A stretch of DNA of 29,221 nucleotides, taken from a virus. Within the stretch, counting starts at the first letter, position 1. The number at the start of each line of letters is the position of its first letter. The translations under genes and the position numbers were made by a program. Location of the stretch: positions 1 through 29,221 of the IMG/VR virus record IMGVR_UViG_3300035487_000473; one strand, given 5' to 3'. Of the stretch, positions 7,826 through 16,300 are shown piece by piece. Under the pieces are notes generated by a model, which was given only the letters and a program-made list of their open reading frames with translations, did no database searches and was not told the DNA's origin.

Positions 7826-9028
7826 CAAGAAGAAAACGAAAACGTAATGGAAGAAATTACACAAAATAAACCTGTAGAAGAAGCTACAGAACAAGTGGTT
7901 GAAGAAACAAACCAACCTGTTGAAGAAAACAATGCAGAGGTTACTAAGGTTTCCATACCATCATTTGGAGATATTAACCCATCTGTTACTAAAATAGATT
8001 TATCAACACCAACAAACCAAGAAGAAAATGAAACTAAAGAAGATAACGCTAACGACGGCGGAGTGGTTGCAAGCGCTGAGAATGCCGACGCCCCACAAAA
8101 ACAAGAAGAAGTACTGCCGGACGAAGAAACACAAGAAAAAGTTGAAGAGGTAGTTGAGATAGCTGAAGAAGCTATAGCTAAGTCTGAGGAGACTGGAGAT
8201 CCTTTACCAGAAAACATTCAGAAGCTTGTAGATTTTATGGGTGAGACTGGTGGTAGTGTAGAAGAGTATGTAACTTTAAACAAGGATTATTCTGAAGTAG
8301 ATGATGCTGTCGTGTTAAGAGAGTATTATAGTGCTACAAAACCGCATTTAACAAGCGAAGAAATAAACTTTTTAATGGAGGATCAATTCTCGTATGATGA
8401 CGAGTATGCTGAAGAAAGTGAATCAAAAAGAAAAAAGCTAGCCTTAAAAGAGCAAGTTGCTGAGGCTAGAAACCACCTGGACGGGTTAAAGTCCAAATAC
8501 TATGAGGATATCAAGAGTGGAAGTAAGCTCAGTAAAGAGCAGAAAGAAGCTGTAGATTTTTTCGACAAGTACAAAAACGAGTCAAAATCAGGAAAGGAGA
8601 TAGCTCAGAGACAACATGAAATATTCCAAAAGAAAACAGATGATGTTTTCAGCCAATCATTCGAAGGTTTCGAATATAACGTTGGTGATAAGGTTTATAG
8701 ATATAAAGTCAAAGATGCTGGAGGGGTAAAAGAAACGCAAAGTGATATTAGTAATTTTATTGGGAAGTTTCTCGATAAAAACAATAATCTAGAAGATGCG
8801 GGAGGATACCACAAAGCTCTTTTCACAGCTATGAACGCAGACTCTATGGCTAAGCATTTTTATAACCAAGGTAAAGCCGATGCTTTGAAAGACAGTATTA
8901 AGTCTGGAAAAAACATTGATATGGCACCTAGGCAAACACATCAAGATGCTCAAGACACTGGAGGCTTTAAATTCAAAGCTATGGATATGAATGATGGAAA
9001 CACGTTTAAAATTAAAAGAAGGAATTAA
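7823..9028 (+). CDS. Scaffold-like head assembly protein
   Basis: Scaffolding proteins guide capsid assembly and are then lost. This 401-residue protein lies immediately before the capsid gene, the usual position. Residues 1-130 are strongly acidic and low in complexity (Glu, Val, Asn, Thr). A region near 135-190 contains FMGETGGSVEEYVTL and a predicted helical segment. A charged coiled-coil stretch follows at about 195-280. The C-terminus is basic (FKIKRRN), as in scaffolds that dock on the capsid through a positively charged tail. No protease motif is visible. The 24-base leader shared with the gene at 10593 suggests its own start signal. A minor head protein cannot be excluded. Confidence 0.7.
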   Translation: MQEENENVMEEITQNKPVEEATEQVVEETNQPVEENNAEVTKVSIPSFGDINPSVTKIDLSTPTNQEENETKEDNANDGGVVASAENADAPQKQEEVLPDEETQEKVEEVVEIAEEAIAKSEETGDPLPENIQKLVDFMGETGGSVEEYVTLNKDYSEVDDAVVLREYYSATKPHLTSEEINFLMEDQFSYDDEYAEESESKRKKLALKEQVAEARNHLDGLKSKYYEDIKSGSKLSKEQKEAVDFFDKYKNESKSGKEIAQRQHEIFQKKTDDVFSQSFEGFEYNVGDKVYRYKVKDAGGVKETQSDISNFIGKFLDKNNNLEDAGGYHKALFTAMNADSMAKHFYNQGKADALKDSIKSGKNIDMAPRQTHQDAQDTGGFKFKAMDMNDGNTFKIKRRN

Positions 9029-9049
9029 CTAATTAAAAAAATTTAAAAA

Positions 9050-10522
9050 ATGGCAATAAGTTTAACAGGCGTTGGGAATGGTTCATTAATACCAAACCAA
9101 CAACAAGCAACTTTACAGTCGAATTATATCGACTTTACAGATGCAGCTACAGATCATTGGGCACAACAATACATGCCTGATCTAGTAGCACAAGAAGCAG
9201 AAATTTTCGGTAACAGAACAGTTTCTGGATTCTTATCAAAAGTAGGAGCAGAGGAATCAATGAGTGCTGACCAAGTTATTTGGACAGAACAAGGAAGATT
9301 ACACTTATCTTACAAGGGGTACTTATCAACAGCAGGTTCTGTTTCTGGTACAACTTCAACACACTCTGTGTTTACTTTAGAGAAAACTATCGATGGGAAA
9401 ACCGTTACTGGTGCTGCTCATGGTGTAAGGGTAGGTGATACGGTAATTATAGCTAATGCTGCTTCGGTAACTAAAGCTTATGTATCAGCTGTAGATTCTG
9501 CTGCTATTACAGTGGCTTCATACTCTCATACTCACGTAGGTGCTGCAATGACTGGTGCTGTTACCACATTAACATGTACTCTTATGGTTTATGGTTCTGA
9601 ATATGAAAAAGGAACTGATAAAAGAGGGGCTGCAGTTGAGCCAACTATGCAAAGTTATGACAATAAACCTATCATTTTGAAAGACCAGTACCACGTTAAT
9701 GGTTCTGACGCTTCTCAAATTGGGTGGATTGAAGTAGCTGGTGAAGGTGGACAATCAGGTTACTTATGGTACTTGAAAGCTGAAGGTGATACAAGAACTC
9801 GTTTTACTGATTACGTTGAAATGTCAATGTTAGAAGCTGAGAAAACTGTAGCTACATCAGGTGTTAACGACGTATTTGGAGCGACAGATGCTGCTGCGGG
9901 TAATCACGGTACTGAAGGAATGTTTAAAGCTATTGCAACTAGAGGTAATGTAGGTTCTGGACTTACTACAGCTGGCGCTTTTGTTTTACAAGATTTTGAT
10001 GATATCTTAGCTCGATTTGATGAGCAAGGAGCAATTGAAGAGTACATGATGTATTTAGATAGAAACTTATCTTTAGCAATGGATGATATGTTAGCTACTA
10101 TTAACTCTGGTTACTCAGGTGGTACTTCTTACGGTGTCTTTGACAATGATAAGGATATGGCTTTGAACTTAGGTTTCTCTGGTTTCAGACGTGGATCTTA
10201 CGATTTCTACAAAACTGACTGGAAATACTTAAACGACAAAGGAGCAAGAGGTGGTATGATATATAACGACATCAAAGGAGCAATGATTCCTGCTGGTGTA
10301 TCGTCTGTATATGACCAAAACTTAGGTAGAAACCTTAAGCGTCCTTTCTTACATGTACGTTACAGAGCTTCTAAAATGGAAAATAGAAAACTTAAAACTT
10401 GGACTACTGGTTCAGTTGGAGGGAATATTACTTCTGCTTTAGATGCAATGGAAATGCATTACTTATCTGAGAGATGTTTAGTTACTCAGGGTGCAAACAA
10501 CTTTATGCTTTTAAAAGCGTAA
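9050..10522 (+). CDS. Major capsid protein (HK97-fold)
   Basis: This 490-residue protein begins MAISLTGVGNGSLI and continues with segments typical of marine and crAss-like capsid proteins: an N-terminal helix region (HWAQQYMPDLVAQEAEIFGN, 36-55), a Trp/Gly-rich E-loop part, and a C-terminal half containing LNLGFSGFRRGSYDFYKTDW (372-391) that resembles the P and A domains. Residues 95-180 contain an inserted beta-rich stretch with HGVRVGDTVIIANA, likely a surface domain. The HK97 fold is inferred from length, position after scaffold and pattern. The start follows a pure A/T leader with AAAAAATGG. A strong intrinsic terminator follows within 10 bases, consistent with very high expression. Confidence 0.88.
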   Translation: MAISLTGVGNGSLIPNQQQATLQSNYIDFTDAATDHWAQQYMPDLVAQEAEIFGNRTVSGFLSKVGAEESMSADQVIWTEQGRLHLSYKGYLSTAGSVSGTTSTHSVFTLEKTIDGKTVTGAAHGVRVGDTVIIANAASVTKAYVSAVDSAAITVASYSHTHVGAAMTGAVTTLTCTLMVYGSEYEKGTDKRGAAVEPTMQSYDNKPIILKDQYHVNGSDASQIGWIEVAGEGGQSGYLWYLKAEGDTRTRFTDYVEMSMLEAEKTVATSGVNDVFGATDAAAGNHGTEGMFKAIATRGNVGSGLTTAGAFVLQDFDDILARFDEQGAIEEYMMYLDRNLSLAMDDMLATINSGYSGGTSYGVFDNDKDMALNLGFSGFRRGSYDFYKTDWKYLNDKGARGGMIYNDIKGAMIPAGVSSVYDQNLGRNLKRPFLHVRYRASKMENRKLKTWTTGSVGGNITSALDAMEMHYLSERCLVTQGANNFMLLKA

Positions 10523-10531
10523 TTTTACTTT

Positions 10532-10568
10532 GAAAGAACCGGGGCTTCGGCCTCGGTCCTTTTATTTT
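10532..10568 (+). terminator. Intrinsic terminator after the capsid gene
   Basis: The stem GAACCGGGGC (10536-10545) pairs with GCCTCGGTCC (10550-10559) around a TTCG tetraloop (10546-10549) closed by C-G, the most stable known tetraloop. One G-U pair and one A-C mismatch are present. Flanking AAAG and CTTTT can extend the stem, and a T-rich tail follows. It begins 10 bases after the capsid stop codon. Confidence 0.92.
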
Positions 10569-10571
10569 TAT

Positions 10572-10595
10572 TAATTATTATTATATTATATTATG
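10572..10595 (+). promoter_or_regulatory. 24-base A/T leader repeat, copy 2
   Basis: This is identical to 7802-7825 and, like it, ends exactly with the start codon. Because it lies just downstream of a strong terminator, the gene at 10593 needs either readthrough or a new promoter here, which favours a transcription signal in or near this leader. Confidence 0.5.
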
Positions 10596-11414
10596 GCAAC
10601 AACACAAGAGACTGGAAGTATCAAATTTTCTGATACACCAGTAAAAACAAAGTTACAGCAAGAAGCTGTACCAACAAAATCAATAACTTCCAACAAGTGG
10701 GAGATAAAAGATAGAATTTATTACTTAAAAGGAGACGACTCACCTATATCTTATACTATTCAATCAAAAAACATTATGTGGTTTGATAAGGATAAAGGAT
10801 ATGAAAGAGAAATATCTAACACTATAAATCAGCAAACTCCATTTGTAGATGAATTCAGGGGTAATGCTAGATTAGAGCATATTTCTTTTGTTGACGGTAT
10901 GTTATTTGTACCTAAAGAAAAAACAGTTCTACAAAAAATAATGTCTCTTTATCACCCTAAGAAAGAAAACTTGTACTATGAGTTTAAGCCGGAATTAGAA
11001 GCTGAGGATGATTTAGAAAATTTAGAGTTTGAAATCGACGCAATGAACATGGCTAGAGAGATGGATGTAGATCAAGCAGAAGCTGTTATGCGTGTAGAGA
11101 TTGGCTCTGAAGTAAACAACATGAGCTCTAAGGAGCTAAGAAGAGATCTATTGGTATTTGCAAGAAACAATCCAGATTCATTTGTAGCACTCGCAGAAGA
11201 TGAAAATGTACACTTAAGAAACATGGGAATCAAAGCTGTCGAGGCTAATATAGTTAAGCTGTCAGAAGATCAAAGAACATTTAAGTGGGCTGCCAACGGT
11301 AGAACATTAATGACTATTCCTTTTGACGAGCACCCTTACTCAGCTTTAGCTGCTTGGTTTAAAACTGATGAAGGTATGGAGGTATTTGCGACTATCGAGA
11401 AAAGATTATCTTAA
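10593..11414 (+). CDS. Structural protein of unknown role, head or neck
   Basis: The 273 residues fall into two parts. Residues 1-135 are beta-rich with WEIKDRIYYLKGDDSPISYT and end in LFVPKEKTVLQKIMSLYHP. Residues 140-273 are acidic and helical, with an AEAVMRVEIGSEVNNMSSKE segment and a final FATIEKRLS helix. I recognise no enzyme motif. The gene stands alone between two intrinsic terminators and uses the same 24-base leader as the scaffold-like gene, implying independent regulation. Placed between the capsid and neck genes, it could be a decoration, vertex or head-completion protein. This is inference from context only. Confidence 0.7.
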   Translation: MATTQETGSIKFSDTPVKTKLQQEAVPTKSITSNKWEIKDRIYYLKGDDSPISYTIQSKNIMWFDKDKGYEREISNTINQQTPFVDEFRGNARLEHISFVDGMLFVPKEKTVLQKIMSLYHPKKENLYYEFKPELEAEDDLENLEFEIDAMNMAREMDVDQAEAVMRVEIGSEVNNMSSKELRRDLLVFARNNPDSFVALAEDENVHLRNMGIKAVEANIVKLSEDQRTFKWAANGRTLMTIPFDEHPYSALAAWFKTDEGMEVFATIEKRLS

Positions 11415-11427
11415 ATTAACCTATTAA

Positions 11428-11462
11428 AGTAGCCACTCTATTTAGGGGTGGCTATTTTTTTT
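11428..11462 (+). terminator. Intrinsic terminator
   Basis: TAGCCACTC (11430-11438) pairs with a right arm ending GGGTGGCTA (to 11454), including one T-G pair, around a short A/T loop. A run of eight T residues (11455-11462) follows. It begins about 15 bases after the stop codon of the upstream gene and closes that one-gene unit. Confidence 0.92.
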
Positions 11463-11494
11463 ACAAAAAACTAATAGTAATATAACGCTATATC

Positions 11495-11513
11495 AAGTGA
11501 TTATATTATACAA
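11495..11513 (+). promoter_or_regulatory. AAGTG-TATA element before the neck/tail operon
   Basis: AAGTGATTATATTATACAA lies 32 bases before the start codon at 11527, directly after a terminator, where a promoter is expected. It matches elements at 1097 and 22935 (AAGTG followed by an A/T-only stretch ending in TATA). No Bacteroidota-type TAnnTTTG box is seen nearby. A phage-specific late promoter is inferred. Confidence 0.5.
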
Positions 11514-11526
11514 CACACATTAAATT

Positions 11527-12513
11527 ATGCCGGTAAACGTAGACACAGTATATCAAAGAGTTTTAGCAATTGCTAACAAAGAGCAAAGGGGTTATATCAC
11601 TCCATTGGAATTCAACTTGTTTGCCAACCAGGCACAGATGGAGATATTTGAGCAATACTTTTATGATTTAAACCAATCAGAAAGAAGTCCTAGTAATTTT
11701 AGTCAATATAACGATCCAGTTAAAATACTTTTAGAAAAAATACAACCGTTTGAAAGAAGACATCAACCGGTGAAGGTTACGAGTCGACATAACTCATATT
11801 TACCCACTGATGTGTATAGGCTTGGAGAAGTCTTGTGGTTTGGTAGTAGTTATTTTCCAGGAACGAATATAATAGAGGAGAATACAGAAAAAGAGCTTGC
11901 AGAATACGGAAAGGTTCTACTTGCAAAGCCAAGTCAAGAGAGACCAGTATTTGTTAGAAGAGGAGCGGATGCAGACGGTATTTCAACACTAATAACTATA
12001 TACCCACACAGCGATTACCCATCAAAACAAGTGGCTCTTTTCTTCACGCAAAATGGAGATACTGATAGTGATACTACGGCAGCGGTAGATACCGGTGGAA
12101 ACTTTAGCTGGATAGAAGCTGGGCAAACAGTTACTGGTTCGGGTATACCAGACAATACTACTGTGGTTAGTATAACTGCTGGAGCAGGTGGTTTGGTACT
12201 TTCAAACGCGGCAACAACAACTGTTAGTAATGTTACCCTAACATTTGCTTCAGACGATATTGTTTGTAATTACATAAGAAGACCACGTGATGTTGAGTGG
12301 GCTTATGAAGAAGTTTTATCTAATGATAGCCAAGGTGGATCAACAGCTTTATACAACAGTTCTAACTCTACAAACTTTGAACTACACGCTTCTGAGGAAA
12401 CTGAATTAGTGTTGCAAATTCTTAAAACAGCGGGTATACAAGTTCAAGATCAAGGGCTATACCAATATAGTGCTTCAGAACAACAACAAAGAATACAACA
12501 AGAAAAATCATAA
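11527..12513 (+). CDS. Neck/ring protein (connector, podovirus-type)
   Basis: This 328-residue protein probably forms one of the rings under the portal. The N-terminus (VYQRVLAIANKEQRGYITP, residues 8-26, then FNLFANQAQMEIFEQYF) is a helical segment I associate with conserved neck proteins of marine and crAss-like phages. Residues about 178-240 contain an inserted beta module with GQTVTGSGIPDNTTVVSI that resembles a module in the giant tail protein downstream. The C-terminal third is helical and Gln-rich (ASEQQQRIQQEKS). It starts the operon after a terminator and is followed after four bases by the next ring gene. The ring role is inferred from position and pattern. Confidence 0.72.
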   Translation: MPVNVDTVYQRVLAIANKEQRGYITPLEFNLFANQAQMEIFEQYFYDLNQSERSPSNFSQYNDPVKILLEKIQPFERRHQPVKVTSRHNSYLPTDVYRLGEVLWFGSSYFPGTNIIEENTEKELAEYGKVLLAKPSQERPVFVRRGADADGISTLITIYPHSDYPSKQVALFFTQNGDTDSDTTAAVDTGGNFSWIEAGQTVTGSGIPDNTTVVSITAGAGGLVLSNAATTTVSNVTLTFASDDIVCNYIRRPRDVEWAYEEVLSNDSQGGSTALYNSSNSTNFELHASEETELVLQILKTAGIQVQDQGLYQYSASEQQQRIQQEKS

Positions 12514-12517
12514 ATAA

Positions 12518-13372
12518 ATGGGATTACTAGACGATAAAACACAACAAAATTATTACACGGGAACTAGTTTTGGTGGATACCAATTTGTTTCTATACAAGA
12601 TATTATAAATAACTTTAAATTTGCTTATGTTGGTGAGGATAATATAATACCAAGTATTAATAGTTCAGCCATACAGTTTCACGCTATGAGAGCCATGCAA
12701 GAGTTAAGTTATGATACTTTTAAGTCTATAAAGTCTATGGAGATATCTTTACCACCATCACTTCAAATGTTGTTACCACAGGATTTTGTTAACTACACTT
12801 CTTTAACGTTTTTAAGTACAGATGGATTAGAGAGAACTATATTTCCAACAAGAAAAACATCTAACCCAACCAACCCAAATCAAAATACTGACGGAACATT
12901 TGACTTTGACCACGATAACGATGGCAATACGACTGACGCTGGTGAAACAGAGTTAAATTATACTGACTCTGCGACTTGGGACGCTCACAAAGCGGCGTCT
13001 GCATCAAACCCCGATGTAACTAATTATGTAGATGGAACTGCTGTTTACCCTACATACTACATAGACAACAACGCTGGCAAAATACATTTCAGTTCAAATA
13101 TGGCTGGAAAAACAATAACATTAAAATACATATCTGATGGCTTAGGTACTGACGCTGAGATGATTGTTCACAAGTTCGCAGAAGAAGCTATGTACAAATC
13201 AATAGCCGCTGGTATTTTATCAACAAGAGCTAATATACCGGAGTATGTTATAGCAAGATTTAAAAGAGATAGATTTAGCGCTGTTAGAACCGCTAAAATT
13301 AGATTGTCAAACCTTAAGGTCAATGAAATCATTGACTCAATGAGAGGCAAAGGAAAACACTTAAAAGGCTAA
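12518..13372 (+). CDS. Second neck/ring protein, gp4-like position
   Basis: The 284-residue protein has a helical N-terminal body (INSSAIQFHAMRAMQELSYD, 47-66) and LPPSLQMLLPQDFVNYTSL (78-96). A low-complexity loop spans about 112-170, and a helical C-terminus carries a basic stretch (RFKRDRFSAVRTAKIRLSNL). This order is what I expect of P22 gp4/crAss ring-type head-completion proteins. The loop contains DHDNDGNTTDAGE (131-143), an aspartate-spaced string like a calcium-binding loop, although its last acidic residue is one place later than in a canonical EF-hand. It is separated by four or fewer bases from both neighbours, so it is part of one operon. Confidence 0.72.
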   Translation: MGLLDDKTQQNYYTGTSFGGYQFVSIQDIINNFKFAYVGEDNIIPSINSSAIQFHAMRAMQELSYDTFKSIKSMEISLPPSLQMLLPQDFVNYTSLTFLSTDGLERTIFPTRKTSNPTNPNQNTDGTFDFDHDNDGNTTDAGETELNYTDSATWDAHKAASASNPDVTNYVDGTAVYPTYYIDNNAGKIHFSSNMAGKTITLKYISDGLGTDAEMIVHKFAEEAMYKSIAAGILSTRANIPEYVIARFKRDRFSAVRTAKIRLSNLKVNEIIDSMRGKGKHLKG

Positions 13373-13375
13373 TAT

Positions 13376-16300
13376 ATGCAAAAACTTCAAAGAAATTTCG
13401 TTGAGTCCAAAATGAACAAAGATTTGGACGATAGGTTTGTACCGGCGGGTGAATATAGAGATGCTTTAAACATAAGTATTATATCCAATGCTGATTCTAG
13501 TAGTGGAGCTGTGCAAAACACAAAAGGAAACGGTATTGTATCTGAGCTATCTAAAAATATAGAAACAAAAAGTATTGTTGATACCGCGGTTTCTAATTCA
13601 AGGTCTATAACTTTTACCGAGGCTAATGATCAGTTACAAGCTGGCATGTTTTTATACTCTGCGGGTATATTTCCAGAGCTACTAACAAATGGCACGTTCA
13701 ACACTGATATTAGTGGTTGGACTACCCAAGCGGATAGTGGGTCTCATGGTTTTTCTTGGAACTCAAATGGCTACATAGAAAGAACAACCGGAACAGACAA
13801 CTCTTCTATAAGGCAAACTATAGCTGTTGTAAGTGGTAGTAAATATGTGGCTACATTTAGGAAGAAGTACCTAGGTGGTGTTGATGCTAGTGCGGGGAGA
13901 GTTCGTTTTTTATTAGACTTAGATGATAGTGGTAATAATTATGATGTGGTTGGTGAGCTACTCGAAGAGAGTGGTGATTGGGTTACCTCTACAGTTGAGT
14001 TTATGCCTACTTTTACAGGTAACCTTCTTATAATGGTTTACATGCATAAAGATGGGTTAGGTTATATAGATGATATAAGTGTAAAGTTAAAAGATACACA
14101 GCCTATAATATTATCTGTTAGTGATGATAAGAAAACAATTCATATAAACACTCCTGTGTCTATGCCTTCTGGTGAGGAGGTTTACGTTCAATACTCTAGC
14201 GTAGCACCAAATGAATGTGTTGGTGTTATTGAAGACGAAGGCGAGGGCTCTATATACTGGATGACAAGCTCTAGAGATAGTGATGATAATAGACAGTTTA
14301 ATTTTAGGAATGCAGATCAAAGATCTAATATCAACTTAGTTGCTAATGGAAGTTTTAAAGAAACCTCGTCTCTCCATCCAGGGTGGAACACAACACATAC
14401 AACTGTAACCAACGCTAGTGATAGTGATGATTTTATAACGATAGGCCATAAAGTTGGTAGTACATCATGGTACCCTACTTTTTATCAAACCCCAGAGAAT
14501 TACATAAAACTAACTGACGGTAAGAGGTATAAATTTTCTTACTCGTCAATAACTAGAACTGGTAAGTGCAAGATTTACGTTACAGGTAGTACCGATCAAG
14601 AAACTGGAGTAGTAGGAGTGGGTCTTTACCGACCTGCTTATGATTCTGATAAACTTGAAGGTGTTGGTGATAGAGAGTTTTATTTTATATTTGATAAAGC
14701 TAGAAACAATGGCTCTAACTACGTTAGAATACAAGTAGAGCTAACACAGGGAAGTGGTGGTTACGCGACCCAAGCAATTACTAGTGTTTTTAAAATAGGT
14801 AAAATTTCACTAACAGAGTACAACGCTGATGTTGTAGCTTATCAAGACGCTATATTTGAGTATAAAGAAAATGATACAAAAGTTGTGGCAAATGATATAT
14901 ACATGTTAGAAATGGCTAGTACGGCACCACAACTAACTTTAGGGGCTACACCAACAGTGCGACATGATGCTGTTACGAAAGACATGGTTTGGGAAATAGT
15001 AAACGTAAACGACGTTGGAGGAATACCTCACCAGCCTTTTAACTCGCTAACGCACTCTGGTATAGTTAGTGGTGTAACGTCAGGTCAAATTATTAATGAC
15101 GCTGGATTCACTAATAACGGTTGGGCGAACGGAGACAACACGGATACTTATTGGACTCATAACACCGGTGCTTCTGGTAGCGGTACTGGATCTATATCAC
15201 ACTTAAATAACCAGATGGTTTGGAACGCGGTTCCAAGTGGTAAGGTTTTAACACAACATGATGGAACGCCTGGTGACGCTGATGTTAGAATAAATTTAAG
15301 GAGAAAAAGAACTTACACAGTTAGCTTCAGCATAACCGCTCGTACAGCAGGTAAAGTTAGATTAAATCTTTATGATGGGTACGGTGGTTATATCACGACG
15401 CCATATGTGTCAACCGTGGGTTTCCATACCTTTGATTTGGTAGCTGGTTCTGGTGGTAGTAACGGTACGTGGTTTAATCAAGCGTTAATTGTTAATTATG
15501 GAACCACTTCATTGACTATTGATTACGTTTCTATTAGAGACAAGCATGAGTTGAACATAGCTAGTTTAAAACCATATTCCGGTAGTTCTTTAGCTTGGCC
15601 GTCAGACGCTAGTGCTTACAAACTAGTTATGGCTAAGCCAAAGGTTCTAGACTTTAACTATCAATCTAAGATAACAGGTATAAATATAGTGGAGAAGATG
15701 TTGTTTTGGACAGATGGTTATTCTGAGCCTAAAAAAATTAACATAGACAACTCCATATTAGGCACTAGCAATCTACACATGCAGAGTAGGGTTCACGTGC
15801 CTGAGAACAATGAAACTATTCCGAATACTGGTATGTCGTATTCATACAGAGGAGCTTATGCATACAACCCTGAAACTCGTTTTAGTAGTTTCTGGCACCC
15901 AGTGCTTGGTCACACTGATTCAACTGTTAAAATATCTAGAGAACACGTTACTGTTATTAAAAAATCACCACACCAGCCACCGTTAATAGTGATAAACGGT
16001 AATAGTGACAATGAAATAGGTGAACTTACATCTATCTCTGACCTTAACAAACAAGGAACCGGCGGGGGCGCGAGTACAAACTCCAAGAGAATGATTTTGG
16101 GAAACAACATATACTTTTACTCAACTATACCGAGTGAGACTGGTAGTAGTATTAAAGCTGGCGATACGGTTTACGTTACTCAAGGTAGTAGTGGTAGTGG
16201 TGGTGGTTATGACATTAAAGGTACGGTTCAAAAGTGGTCATATACCGGCCTTAGCTTAAAGGTTACTATTAATTATATAAATCCTGACAAAGAATATTCT

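Noticed and set aside
7816-8217. Antisense 133-residue Ser/Thr-rich frame
   Set aside because: It mirrors the Glu-rich N-terminus of the scaffold-like protein (GAA/GAG read backwards give Ser/Phe codons), with no leader or neighbours.
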